Translations under genes and position numbers: made by a program
Part shown: positions 10,858 to 23,366 of the stretch, in pieces
Numbering within the stretch: position 1 is the first letter of the stretch
Layout: each line of letters starts with the position of its first letter
Source of the DNA: Helianthus annuus
Taxonomy: Eukaryota > Streptophyta > Magnoliopsida > Asterales > Asteraceae
DNA: 64,000 bases
Direction of reading: 5' to 3'
NCBI RefSeq assembly: GCF_002127325.2
Contig: NC_035433.2
Span: 17,038,611-17,102,610, forward strand
Notes under the pieces: model-generated
Told to the model about the DNA's origin: nothing
The model's input: only the letters and a program-made list of their open reading frames with translations
Databases searched by the model: none

Positions 10858-13832
10858 TGTAACATTTGTGCTTGTAATCATTGTGAACAGTTCAATTATC
10901 AATAAAACAATGTTATTTTATCCCAATGTTTGTTTGGTTGTGTTATACGTTTTTCATGTTTTGACTTTTGCTCAATTTCAAACTCTACATCGCTTTCTGG
11001 AGAGTTATACGCTAACTGGTGCTTAAACGTACTCAGTTTAATGCAAAAAATACTCCGGAACATCAACATATACTCAACATACCTTAAATAACCTTTACAT
11101 AACTTAGAAATAAGTTTTGAAGGCTTTGGTATAGCAAAAACAAGTTAATTCGCTTACAGGGACTAAACTTGACAAACTGCGAAAGTATGCCAATTTGAAC
11201 TGTAACGAACATTCCAGAACATGTCAATAAGTTAAACATACCATAAATATCCTTTACATAGCTTAGAAATAGGCTTTGAGGGGTTTGGTACGCTAAAACA
11301 AACTTTTGGATCATTCAGGGGCTAAAAGTGTCAAAAAGTGCACAAGTTTGCACTTTCGCGCATAACTTACATTCTGAATACATCCGGACATCCAAAAATT
11401 TATGTAAGCATCCTAGTATTATGCCTTAGTGTTTGGCATGAGAAAAATCCATTCGTCGCGCAATTTGGATCATCTTTCGCGCTTATGCGCATTCCGTCGT
11501 AATTAACCGAACATCGCGGCCGTACGGCCAAACGAACCGACATCTGACATATTTTTGAGCACATTTTCAGTTCCCTATACTTTAACATCATTTTAGAGCT
11601 TTGAAATGGAGTTAACGGGGCTTAAACGTGCCAAAAACCCATCAAATACCAAGTTTTGGTGCTGCAGGGACTAAAATGGTAAATCTGCCAAACTAGGGGC
11701 TTACGGACCGTAAGCCAAAGCCCATACGGTCCGTAAGGGGTCCCTAGTACAGCAGAACCCACATTTAATGCTGATTGGCTCTTCAAATCGCGAAAGGTCC
11801 GATTGCCTTTTCACCCAATGAAAGGCCAAGGGCCATATTCAGTGAATCTAGCATTATAACACATGTACGCACAACACGATATTCGATAAAACGATCCTAA
11901 CGGTTCCACTTTTCCTATAAATACCCCCCCCCTTTGTGTAAAAATCACAAGAATCAGATCTAAAAAGCTCTAAGTTGAAGTATTGCTTCATACCTGAGTT
12001 TCTCTGATCTCGATTAGCATTCGGGGACTCTCCGTAAGTATTCTTTCATTGTTTTATCGCTTTTCAAGTCCGAAAGTCGACGTTTTGTTGACTTTCTGCG
12101 TTGACCAGCTTATGGTCGATGCGAAGTTCGTTGGAACTTCATAACGTGAGCGTGATCACGATGGTTATGGTCCATAGTGACCATACCTACTGATTACCCC
12201 GTTATCTAGGCTCAGTGACGAGTCGTAGTTTCGGCCAAAATGCGCATTCTTGCGTGTTTTGTAACCAAACTACTCATGAGCATCAAAGCCGTTTGTTTTG
12301 ATGCCAAACCTGTTTTCTAAACTTAGTTAAGCATGTTCTAACATGCTTAGCTCGTCACTTTTAGTATAGTGCTTATATAGGGTCGTAAGGTAAGCGATCT
12401 AAACCATCGCTTATACTTTCGAACCCGACCTATTTGGTCGATCATTAGGATCCGACCAAACACATTAGGTGACCATAGCTATAACCTTCCGAGGTTATAC
12501 CTTGTGGTCACGATGTTAGGCGTTCCATACGCGTTCTACGCGAACGACGCGTTAGGGTAGCATAAGCTATCTAAACGGGTCGTGATGGGTCGCAAGCACT
12601 TAGGTTAGGTTTCATTTTAGTATGTAGGCTTTGATAAACCATATTACACGAGTCCCCATACTCATTTGGTTTACGAACCCGCATACTATCCGATCCTTCC
12701 GATTTGGTCCGGTATATTAACATAGCTACCTATTAGGTGCCGTTTTGATATCCCGTGATCTTTAGCATTATCTGGTTATATTACAAGGAAGTCAAAGCAA
12801 TCTCAGGTGAGTACATTGAACCCCTCTTTTACTATTTTCCAACTGTTTTGGGGTGAAACACATGTGCCTATCTGTTACTTTCATGCTTTCCATGTTTTGG
12901 GGTGAGTACATTGATTTAAACCACGTGTTACTTCAACGACTTGTTTTGTGCATTTTACATATGGTTTAAGTTGATACATTTCGCTTACCATACATGATAC
13001 ATTTTGGGATACACATTACATGATTTACATTGAACATAAACACGTTGACATTGACATACACATTTGGTGGTTTTCATTGCACATAAACATTTAACATGGT
13101 TTACATAATAACACTTGACATTTGGTTTATACATGAACAATTTACATGGTGGATTGGTTTGGGTAAATGGTTTGAGTAACGTGGAGTATGTAATATGATG
13201 CAAACATGGTGGATACGCCGCTGGTACTTCCTATATATAAATGTTTGTATAATATTACATATCTTAGCGTTATCTAAATCATTTCAGTTTAGACATATAA
13301 CATTTTATACCAATAACATACCTTTCATAAAACATTGTCTTACAAAACAACTTATTATATTCAACTCATTTTACTTGGTTACTCGTTTAACCTTGCACTC
13401 ATCTATATATATCATTTGATGTTATCGTTTTTCAAATGGTTTACAAAGCAAAACAAATTACAAGGTTCATGACTGACTGTTATTAAACATTTCTTTAAAC
13501 TCAAGTCATGAATCCCATTTTCACAAAAACTATGTATCTCACAGGCATTTTTATGCTGACGTACCTACTTTCACATGTGTTTTCAGGAGCTATTCCATAG
13601 GATGATGATCATGACACTAGGGCGGACCTGTGCCTTAGAGAATAAAAATGAAGATAGAATTAGTTTAATTATGTTCTGAACTCTTGTTTTCCTGTTTGAA
13701 ACGATGTAGCACTCATGTTTATAAATAAAATACAGCTTTGTATGCCATGGTCATGAAACCATTTAATTCTGTCCACAACACTCCCCGGCGTTTCCGCCGC
13801 GGTTGCATGTTATACACGGCCGGGGCGTGACA
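10858..13832 (+). repeat. A2 3' LTR (2975 bp, internally deleted)
   Basis: Matches the 5' LTR of A2 closely from TGTAACATTTG to GGGGCGTGACA. It lacks about 552 bp corresponding to roughly 4180-4745 of the 5' copy, including the 52-bp repeats. At the junction (about 12895-12912) it carries GGGGTGAGTACAT, which matches sequence located some 55-90 bp upstream and looks like filler copied during repair. The TATA box, donor, hairpins and acceptor are retained. Confidence 0.92.
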
Positions 13833-15944
13833 AATGAAATAAAGTTATTTGATCCCTGTGTTTGTTTGTTTATGTTTGATGTTTTTCATGTTTTGACTTT
13901 TATTCGATTTCAAACTCTATATCGCTTTCTAGAGAATTATACAAAAACTGGTGCGTAAACATAATCAGTTAAAAGCAACAAATACTCCGGAACATCAATT
14001 CATGCTTAACATACCTTAAATAACCTTTACATAACTTAGAAATAAGTTTCGAAGGCTTTGGTATGGCAAAATTAAGTCAATTCGCTTACAGGGACTAAAA
14101 TTGACAAACTGCGAAAGTATGCTGATCTGAACTGTAACGAACATTCCGGAACATGATCATAAGTTAAACACACCTTAAATATCCTTTACATAGCTTAGAA
14201 ATAGGCTTTGAGGGGTTCGGTGTGCTAAAATAAACTTTTGGGTCATTCAGGGACTAAAAGTGTCAAAAAGTGCATAAGTTTGCATTTTCGCGCATAACTT
14301 ACGTTCTGAATACATCCGGACATCCAAAAATTTATGCAAGCATTAAAACTTTATGTTTTAGTGATTGGCTTGTCAAAAATCCATTCGTCGCGCAATTTGG
14401 ACCGTTTTTGCGTCCGTTACGACTTCCGTCGTAATTAACCGAACAACGGAATCGTACGGCCAAACGAACCGACATCCGACATATTTTTGAGCACATTTTA
14501 AGTTCCCTATACTTTATCTTCATATTTGAGCCTTAAAATGAGGTTAACGGGGCTTACACGTGTCAAATCGCATCAAAAATCAAGTTCGGAGTCACAGGGG
14601 CCTGTTCTGCCATTTTGTGAAATTTTCTGCCAGCACCAGAGGTCCTTACGGACCGTAAGGGACCTCATACGGTCCGTAAAGCCTCCCCAGATCAGAAGAA
14701 TGTGCTTTCCAGCCATTTCCAGCTGTTACACACCTTTACCCATGGTTTCTTGCATCTTGTGGGCTGGTTTTGGATGTCCCATGGTTTTCTAAAACAATGG
14801 GCACACATGGAGGGTGGAGATCGAAGCTCGGATTTCAAGAAATGATCCTAACGGTTCTACGAAATCAATAAATACCCCCCATGAATTCACTTCCAACCCA
14901 CTTGATTTTCTGAGATTTTCTCTAAGTTGGAGTGATTACCACTTCATACCTGAGAAATACTTGGAAATCAATCTTGCCGGGACCTTCTGTAAGTATTCTT
15001 TCGCGTTTTTCGTTCTTTTTAGCGTTTAAGTCAAACTGTGTTTGACTTTCTGCATTGACCAGTTTATGGTCGACGTGAAGTTCGTTTGAACTTCATAACG
15101 TGAGCGTAATCACGATGGTTATAGTCCCTAGTGACTATACCTACTGATTACCACGTTATCTAGGCTCAGTGACGAGTCGTAGTTTCGGCCAAAATGCGTT
15201 TTCTCACGTATTTTGTAACCAAACTACTCTAGGGTATTAAAACCGTTTGTTTTAATACCAAACCTGTTTTCTAACTTCACTAAACATGTTCTAGCATGTT
15301 TAGCTCGTCATTTTTAGTTTTGTGCTTATTTAGGGTCATAAAGGTAAGCGATCTAATCAATCGCTTATACTTTCGAACCCGACCCATTTGATCAATCATT
15401 AGGATTCGACCAAACATATTAGGTGACCATAGTTGTATAGGGAATAACCTTCCGAGGTTATACCTTATGGTCACATCGTTTAACTAGTTATATGATAGGT
15501 AACGTATGTGCCTTAGGTAAATTACCAAAATACCCTTTTTACGCCAAAATTCATTTTAAGCCTATGTAACATAATTTTTGGTATCTAAACTGATTTAACA
15601 ACAATATTGAACATGTTAAGGCATATCTTGTTTATCATAGGGCTAGTTAGGTATTCCAAACGCGTTTTACGCGAACGACGCGTTAAAGTAGCATAAGCTA
15701 CCTAAGCGGGTCGTAACGGGTCAAGAGCACTTAGGATAGGTTTCGTTTTAGTACGTAGGCTTTGTCAAACCATATTACATAAGTTCCCACACTTATTTGG
15801 TTTACAAAACCTCGTACTACCCGATCCTCCGATAGGTCCGTTTATTAATATAGATACCTATATAGGTGCCGTTTGATTCCGTGATCTTCTAGCATTGCTT
15901 GGTGGTTATCCTATGACTTCTAAGCAATCTCAAGTGAGTACATA
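13833..15944 (+). repeat. A1 3' LTR, piece 2 of 3
   Basis: Begins with the target-site copy AATGA (13833-13837) and then continues the A1 LTR from where 2143 stopped. It aligns with the A2 LTR but is clearly more diverged and has extra sequence near 15481-15650. It includes U3 with palindromic ACGGACCGTAAG/ACGGTCCGTAA (14647-14680), a weakened TATA near 14868, the donor CTGTAAGTATT near 14990 and the hairpin run 15030-15800. It is cut at 15944 by insertion of B; the duplication ACATA is 15940-15944. The short open frames here (14332-14523 minus, 14526-15029 plus) are not genes. Confidence 0.9.
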
Positions 15945-18517
15945 TGTAACACCCCCAAAATTCCACCTGCGAAAACCCCGCGAGGCGTGTTACGCATCAG
16001 AGTTCGAGCCACCAATCACATTGAACCAATGATAAATATTTAAATAAGTCATGACATTAATTACTAAAATAAGATGTCAACATGATATCAATTCCCAAAA
16101 GTTGTGTAGCGGAAGCATGTAATCGTTTAGCAATCGTTTCATAATAATATTCAAAATCAATGTATTGTTTATAAGTGAATCCAAGAGTCTCGATCCATGA
16201 CCACTCCAGCACTCCCAGATAGCAAGTCCATGTTCCAAGGTTAACGACCTACAAGCATGCAAACAAGTGTGTCAGACTACGCTGGTGAGTTCAAGGTTTT
16301 GTTAACGTGTTGTGTTACCAGATATATGTTAATGCGATTCAATGTTGCGTTACGATGTCGTTCACGTTAGATACCCTAGGGAGTGTGCCCATATGTATCC
16401 GGGGAGTGGGTACCCCTTAACGACCGATTTGATTATTGTACCGTATGCAGCGTCAATGATGGGAATGCCTAACCCCAATGCCCGTAACCAGGCATTGGTC
16501 AAAGTCAAGGTATCAAACAACCTTGACAAGCTGTAGGAGGTCTTATATCCGCGTTGTATTCATAAGTTGTCCTAGTAATTAGTTCACGCCCGTCCTTACG
16601 GCCCGGTGTGAGGGTGCCAAACCTAATAGCGCTATCAACTAATTACCCCATTGCCTTACAGGCAATCCGGTAGATGATCGTTTCTATGTTCCAGTTGTTT
16701 ACCCCAAGTTTCCCTTCCAGATGTTTACCAGCTGTCCCAAACCACCGGGACGCATGCTTGAGAAAATGCAATGAACTCACCTTGGTTTGCTCGGTAAGAT
16801 ACACAAACGGTTCTTGAATTAAAGATAGTCAACCACGTCCTAACAGGGTTACCATACAAGTCAGGTTTGGTTCAAGTAAAGCACGTATGGTTACACAGAG
16901 TTAACACGTTACAAACACGTATCGATCATGGCGAACACGTATCACATATTGTCGGTCAAGTTCATATCATACTAACGCTTATACACACCCAAAGATAAAG
17001 CCCGATAACAAGCGGCCCAAACAATAAACAGATAAGTCAACTTGTACGGTTCATACATCTTGTGCGACGGGAAAACATGTTGTGCGATTACGATTTGGGC
17101 TGCTCGGCCCAAATGACGTATCAGTGTGTGTGGCCCAACATGTAAACAGACATTTCAACTTGTGCGATCCAAAGGATCTTGTGCGACTGTACTGGGTTGT
17201 GCGATCGGCCTTTGGGCTTGTCCGGCCCAATGACATAAGTATTCCAAAAACATAACGGCCCAACTAAATAGTCCATAGCAGCTTGTGCGGTCCGGTTGCC
17301 CTTGTGCGATCCAGTCAAGCTTGTGCGACTGGATAGTCTTGTGCGATCAGAAAGCTTACGTGATGATTCTGATCTTGTGCGTTTAAACATGTGCGATCAG
17401 ATCAGATTTCATGTAACCTGACCTTGTGCGATCCATTTTAATTTCCGGATATCATGCTTATTCGGTTACAAGTTTCCAGTTTACATTCTAATCAATTAAC
17501 AGTCAATCGGTTTCAATCAATCAATAGTTTCCAAACATGTGATTATCAATCAACAACTAATTAATTTCAAAACATGCTAGATCTCGATCAACCAAGGTTG
17601 TTACACCTAATCCACATAAACCCTAACCAAATTATAGCATGAATCAAGATCTAATCAACTCTTATAATTCGGTCCGACTTCATCCGATTTCATGAACAAC
17701 AACTTATCAAACCATACTTGATTTGAGTACATGAACATACAACCAATTACCAATATTTGATACTAAAACATCATGCAAATAAATCCGAAAACAGGATAGG
17801 ATAACCGATTGACATCAACATACAAATCCGATTTCATAGAATCTCAGCATCAAACAATCTTGTATAACATCTAATCACATGAGCCAAATACCTAACATTG
17901 TCAATCAATATTACTAGCATAAAAACCCTAGTTCATACATGACAAGATCACCTAGCATGGCAACTAGATAACAATGAAATACTAACCAGAAGTGTGATAC
18001 GACAAGCTTGATCGAGAGAAAAGGCTTCGAAGAACCAAGGCTGCCTTCGGTTCGGATTGAGAGAGAGAAAGTGTGTGTGTGTTCTAGGGTTTGTGTGTGT
18101 GAAGATGTCTTGTGACTAAATGAGAGAACAACCCCTAAAGTGGGTGTTTGTTTGCGGAGAAAAGAAGAGTGGGCCGAACCCCTATATGGGCTGCCCGTTG
18201 GTCACGAGTTCACGAGTTCAAGCATATGGTGACAAGAATGAGATGTTTGGCCCAACATGGGCTTGTGCGAACGGGTTATGTTGTACGATTGCATTATATC
18301 AACATATAACATATATACATATATATTCCATCACGTATCACATAAAGTTCACATAAGTTACATTACACACAAAATAGGTTCTGAACTACGAGTTGTCACA
18401 GTATCCCCAACTAAAAAGAAATTTCGTCCCGAAATTTGGTACGCACTCACTGAGAAAGCTAGATAAGTTAAAGCTAGGTAAGTTATATCGTTTGCTGGTT
18501 TTTCCCGGGGTGTCACA
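15945..18517 (-). repeat. B left LTR (3' LTR on the minus strand)
   Basis: On the plus strand it runs from TGTAACACCCCC to GGGGTGTCACA. It contains a decayed PPT-like module at 18401-18435 that lies inside the LTR here but outside it in D and C. U3 (about 17050-18300) holds many copies of TTGTGCGA and GGCCCA, plus telo-box-like AAACCCTAA (about 17626). Predicted minus-strand intron 16249-16780. Small open frames in it (16077-16262, 17051-17390, 18120-18356 and others) recur identically in the other B LTRs and are not considered genes. Confidence 0.92.
16249..16780 (-). other. Predicted LTR intron (B family)
   Basis: Read on the minus strand: donor ACCAAG/GTGAGTTC at 16780, acceptor GCATGCTTGTAG/GTCG at 16249, giving 532 nt. 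The same signals at the same places occur in the other B LTRs, in D (28901-29361; the left D copy has GC in place of GT at its donor) and in C (32835-33381). Inferred from conservation; not shown to be spliced. Confidence 0.45.
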
Positions 18518-20939
18518 TCCTCCCCAACTTGAATGGGAATTTCGTCCCGATATTCACTGGTGATATCAAGAGTTGGTTCAATCCCTTGAACAGTTGAGAG
18601 CATTGAAGTTTTAACATATCCTTCCGTTCCTATGTGAACTCCAGTCCACGTATTGAAGTTTAACAAGCCCTCACGATTGTCATATGACTCATGCTAGCGA
18701 ACCTTGACTTCTTGCCTATGCTTTCGATAGATTTCCTGATATATATACACAACTGATCCGATGACCTCAAATTCCGGTAAGGGTATCACCAGGGTTTCAT
18801 CAGGCAACCACTGCCTTAAACCTAAGGCATACATACCATTACGATAGTTATCCCGTTTCATCAATTAGCCTGAGTTTGTGAGCCAAGTCACCGTTTGTTC
18901 CAGTAATCCGAATGTCTCACGCGTCGTAAAGTAAGTTGGCCATGTTTCCTATAGTATACCGCACCCCCCCCCCCAGGGTGATGCTTTCGATATGACACGT
19001 TTGCCTACAACAAACTCCCAGCGTTTCCTAAGCTAATCAGCTTTCCTAGCGCTCATGCGCTGCCATCAAACAATTTCCGATCTAAGCAATGTTCGAGAGT
19101 TTTGAGCTCAGGTCCTGGACCTGCGATTACGTTGTCAACTACATTAGTCCAACAAGGAGATTAGAGTTACTGTCCAGGTTATGCCTCAGCATGGGCTATA
19201 TGCATACTATCATGGTGCAGCTGCATTGGAGGTTCTCCCCAAGATAAGTGTCCTTCCCAAACGTTTACTAAAGTCAGTTATGCACATACTTACAACATGC
19301 CTTCGTGTGCTCAGATGGTTCGTCACTTTGCTCGATTGTCCTACAGTAATAAGCAATGTTCATGTCAAGACGTGGGTTAAAGGTGTGCGCCATGCCCGCC
19401 TTGCATTAGGTATAGCCCAATAGGTAATAGGAGTTGGCACCTCATGCCTATAATCCGTCACTTCCAGAGAAATTTTCACAAGCTGAGAAGACTCATCAGT
19501 TCCCTTGACTGCAAGGAGGTGCGTTGGTCACATTCAGCGATCAACGATTGTTACTGTTTGTGTTTCCATTTCGAGTTGTGAATAGACTAGTGGCAGCATT
19601 CATAGCAGCCTGCTCCCATCTTCCACATAGGTGTTGCTAGTTTCTTATACTTCGCCTTGACTTTTCCCAAAGTCAAAAGTCATACCCATACATTGTTAGA
19701 CGGGTTTTCATGCCCAATCATCAGTACAAGATTTACATGTCCAAACATCTTTCTTTAAAGTCCAGTTGAATAGAATTTTCGAAGCCGGTGTGTTTTGCTA
19801 ACCACAACTTCCCTACCGTTGCTGTGAAATGAGATCTATAGTCGTTCTATGAGTTAATGGATATCGTTCGTTTCACCAAGGTTGCTCTTCCATGCCCCGC
19901 ATGGACTCAACTTGAAAATTCTCTCCCGTTAGTTCCCTAGTTTGTACAGAACGAGTTGGGTCAGGTGGGTTAGAGTCGATGGCGAGCTGCAAAGTCCATA
20001 CACGTTCAGGTTCCACAGTCGTAATCCACCCAGAAGTTCCATCCAACGATGCCATTTACTGATTTAGCTCTTTCGAAACCAGAGTACACGGAAGGCCCTT
20101 GTGATCGGTCTAAGTAACGCATTTGGTACCGTCCAAGTAATGCCTCCGTGTAACTCCAAAGACCACGGTTTTCACCACCAGTGGTGTGTCATGCCGTTCT
20201 TCTTTGTAATTTCATTACGTAAGTCGTTACTCTCTCATGTTGCGTCGACGTGTAACTGGGACTCTGATTCAAAACATAATGATATACCACTGTATTACCC
20301 ATGCCCTTGGGTAAAAATGAGGCTCAGTACCTTACTGAATTAGGATTCGAAAGCTGAAGAGACGTCCTCATGTTCTGTCTTTCGCGAACACGGCACCCCG
20401 CTGTGCTAAGGGGATCTAAGCTATGCGACCTTCGAAATTCCTGTGATAAATCAAGCGGAACCAAGAAATCGTTGTATCCCCGAAGGAGTTTTAGTGTCGA
20501 TCAATTTCCAAAGAAAGCGGGTCTTAGCGAGATTCACGTGCATTCCCACTTTGTTGATTACATTACCCAAAAGGTACCTCTCGAATTTCAGAAGCTACAT
20601 TTATCAAGACCTCGCGTGCTGTGGCTCCTCCATCAGGACCTCCCAAATAGGATAAAAAGTTGTCCATGTTGTTGCTTTCCCCCTGAAAAGGGTTCAAAAT
20701 GTCACCCAATAGCACGGTCGGTTCACATGATCTATGAGGCTGCTGGTGTGATGATCGCTCTAAAGGTCTTGGAGTGCAAAGTTGTATGGTCGAATTACGT
20801 CTGGTAAGCTTCTTTAAGAACTTTCTCCCCTTGGGTTTCCATCTGATAATAATGCGCTCGTAAGTTAATCCTTGAATGAAAGCTCGTCTCTTGTAACTAG
20901 TCGATCGGTTTTCGATACATGGCCGTGGCAAACGGTTCT
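18518..20939 (-). pseudogene. B left internal region, part 1: decayed pol 3' half
   Basis: Starts at the B PPT (TCCTCCCCAACTT on the plus strand, 18518-18530) followed by the hairpin box, here mutated to AATTTCGTCCCGATATT. Sequence relics follow the order of the D pol: C-terminal domain near 18600-18700, integrase near 19500-19640, RNase H near 20100-20300. All frames are closed by many stops, and the longer open frames (for example 20370-20807 plus, 20563-20961 minus) show no domain. It ends at 20939 with GTTCT, the duplication of the D insertion. The same decay is present in the right internal region, so it predates the duplication. Confidence 0.8.
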
Positions 20940-23236
20940 TGTAACACCCCCAAAATACCACCTGCGGAAACCCCGCGAGGCGTGTTACACATCAGAGTCT
21001 GAGCCACCAATCACATTGAACCAATAGTAAATGCTTAAATAAAACATGACATTAATAGCCAATATTAAATGTCAAACACAATATTAATTCCCAAGAGTTA
21101 TGTAGCGGAAGCATATGATAAATCGTTTAGTAATTGTTTCGAAATAACTTAAAACCAATGTATCAATTATAAATAATCCAGTAGCTTCGATCCATGACCA
21201 CTCCAGCACGCCCAGATAGCAAGTCCATGCTCCAAAGTTAACGACCTACAAGCATGCAAACAAGTGTGTCAGACTACGCTGGTGAGTTCAAGGTTTTGTT
21301 AACGTGTTGAATTACCAGATGTATGTTAATGCGATTCAATGTTGCGTTACGACGTTGCTCATGTTAGATACCCTAGGGAGTGTGCCCATGTGTACCCGGG
21401 GAGTGGTTACCCCTTAACGACTGTTCGCTATGTTGCCATCGTTAGATACCCTAGGGAGTGTGCCCATATGTATCCGAGGAGTGTGCCTCTAACAACCATA
21501 GCCCTATCCAGATAACTAGTTCACGCCCGTCCTTACGGCCCGGTGTGAGGTTTCCCACCTAATAGCGCTATCAACTAATTACCCCCATTGCCCTCCAGGC
21601 AATAACCAAAACCGATTAAGTTGTTTACCCAATGTTTCCCTTCCAAATGTTTACCAGTTGTCCCAAACCACCGGGACGCATGCTTGAGAAAATGCAATGA
21701 ACTCGCCTGGGATTGCTCGGCAGGTTATACCAAAGTTACTTGACTTTAAAGTGATCAAACACGTCCTAACACATTTATCGTACAAGTCAGGTTCGGTTCA
21801 CGTAAAGCACGTATGGTTACATAGAGTTAACAAGTTACAAGCATACATAGTTCATGGCACATACACAATTGTTAAATATATCGTCACTGATTTAGGCGGT
21901 TCATAAGAATGGGCTCGCACAAGTCTTAGCGGCCTTGTGCGAGTCACTCGTTGAGGCCCAATGATGCTCGGCCCAAGAACATAACACATAGTGATCTTGT
22001 ACGGTCCTGTTAACTTTGTGCGATTGATAGACATTGTGCGGGTGGGCCTTGGGCTGGTTCGGTCCATTAATAAATCAATAACTATCCAACATAACTACGG
22101 CCCAATTTAAATAATCCTTAGGCCTTGTGCGATCCTACTGGATTGTGCGATCGGACCTGCCCAATCCATCATATATACCCGGCCCAAAGATTAAAGCCCA
22201 ACCAATAAACAGTTAACAAGCTTGTGCGATTCAAGGCATCTTGTGCGACTGGCCCAAGATGTCTTGTGCGACTAAACTGCTTGTTTACCTAAGAAGTCTT
22301 GTGCGATCAGATGTAAGTGGACCCCCTTGTGCGATTGGTGTTAATTTCCGGAAATCATGCCATTCGGTTACAAACATATATCAGTTTCTAAACTTATCAT
22401 ATTAATCAATTAATAAGTTTCCATTCATCCACCTAGCTTATCGTCGATCAACCAAGGGAATTTATAAACTGATTCATAAGGACCTAATCACGAACAATGC
22501 TCATAACACTAAAACACATGCTCATGGTTCATATTCTTGATTATTAACATGGATTTACTATCATAATAATCCTACCAAATCATCCGTACAAGAAAACATT
22601 TCAGCCGATTACTATGTGTTAGGTTCTAATTCCAATTCGTGCAATCCAGATCGTAAAAGCATTATCACGTATACATGTGAGCCGATTTATCAAGAACATA
22701 ACAATCAACATACATATTCCCAAAATCACCATGTAATACGAATAGATCAAAACATTATTCAACACACATTCAGTAATCAAAAACACTAACCGGTTGAAAG
22801 AGGACTCGATCCGAATAGGGAAATCTTCGAGAGATAGGAGGTGGTGGCCGTCGGGTTTGAGAGAGAAGGAGAGGGGAGGAAGCTAGGGTTTCGGTATGTG
22901 TGGATGTGTTGCGTAAAAGTGTGAGATAACAATCATCTCTCAAGTGTATACGAGTAAGGGGATGGGCCGACCCAAACATGGGCTGCCTTAATGTCCGGTT
23001 ACAAGCTTTACGGCCCAAAAGGGCTTGTGTGATTCGGGGTTGTTGTGCGGTCGAGCGGGTGTGTGGATTGTTGTGCGATCGGATCATGTATTCATATAAC
23101 ATATCATTTACATATTTACTAACACATATCACATAATCATAACACATAACGCGTACAACATAACAATTAATAATTATAATAAATCACATAAGCATGTATC
23201 GCTACACAAAATAGGTTCGAATTGCGTGTTGTCACA
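20940..23236 (-). repeat. D left LTR (3' LTR)
   Basis: Plus-strand edges TGTAACACCCCC and GTGTTGTCACA. Related to the B LTR over most of its length. U3 holds a TTGTGCGA/GGCCCA cluster (about 21910-22345 and 22970-23070). Minus-strand open frame 22770-23147 covers U3 and is duplicated in the right LTR; not considered a gene. Confidence 0.94.
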
Positions 23237-23366
23237 GTATCCCCAACTAAAAGGAAATTTCGTCCCGAAATTTGGTATACACTCACTAACGTAAGCTATA
23301 TAGTTCACTAGTTTTCTTGGGGTGTCACATCATCCCCCACTTGAATGGGAATTTCGTCCCGAAATT
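23237..23366 (-). promoter_or_regulatory. D double PPT/hairpin module
   Basis: Two copies of hairpin box plus purine tract. The proximal one (GTATCCCCAACTA on the plus strand, 23237-23249, with AATTTCGTCCCGAAATT just beyond) abuts the LTR used by D. The distal one (TCATCCCCCACTT after TGTCACA ending at 23329, with AATTTCGTCCCGAAATT near 23350) is 93 bp further in and is followed on the minus strand by its own TGTGACACCCC, which resembles the LTR start used by B. Confidence 0.85.

Larger units (their letters stand above)
2144..13832 (+). mobile_element. A2: complete Ty3/gypsy Tekay-like LTR retrotransposon
   Basis: A full element inserted in the A1 3' LTR: 5' LTR 2144-5670, PBS near 5678, gag-pol 6298-10822, PPT 10824-10857, 3' LTR 10858-13832. 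The 5-bp target-site duplication AATGA flanks it at 2139-2143 and 13833-13837. LTRs begin TGTAACATTTG and end GTGACA. The two LTRs are very similar by eye except for a 552-bp length difference caused by a deletion in the 3' copy. The internal frame carries two gag stops, a frameshift at the reverse transcriptase catalytic site and a late stop, so A2 cannot make its own enzymes. Confidence 0.93.

Noticed and set aside
18518..20939. Several open frames of 80-145 codons as possible genes
   Set aside because: They occur in decayed pol on mixed strands, show no domains, and are copied in the right B unit simply because the unit is duplicated.
22770..23147. 125-codon minus-strand frame, repeated at 30425-30802
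   Set aside because: It spans the U3 of both D LTRs; the composition is that of regulatory repeats and no protein family is recognised.
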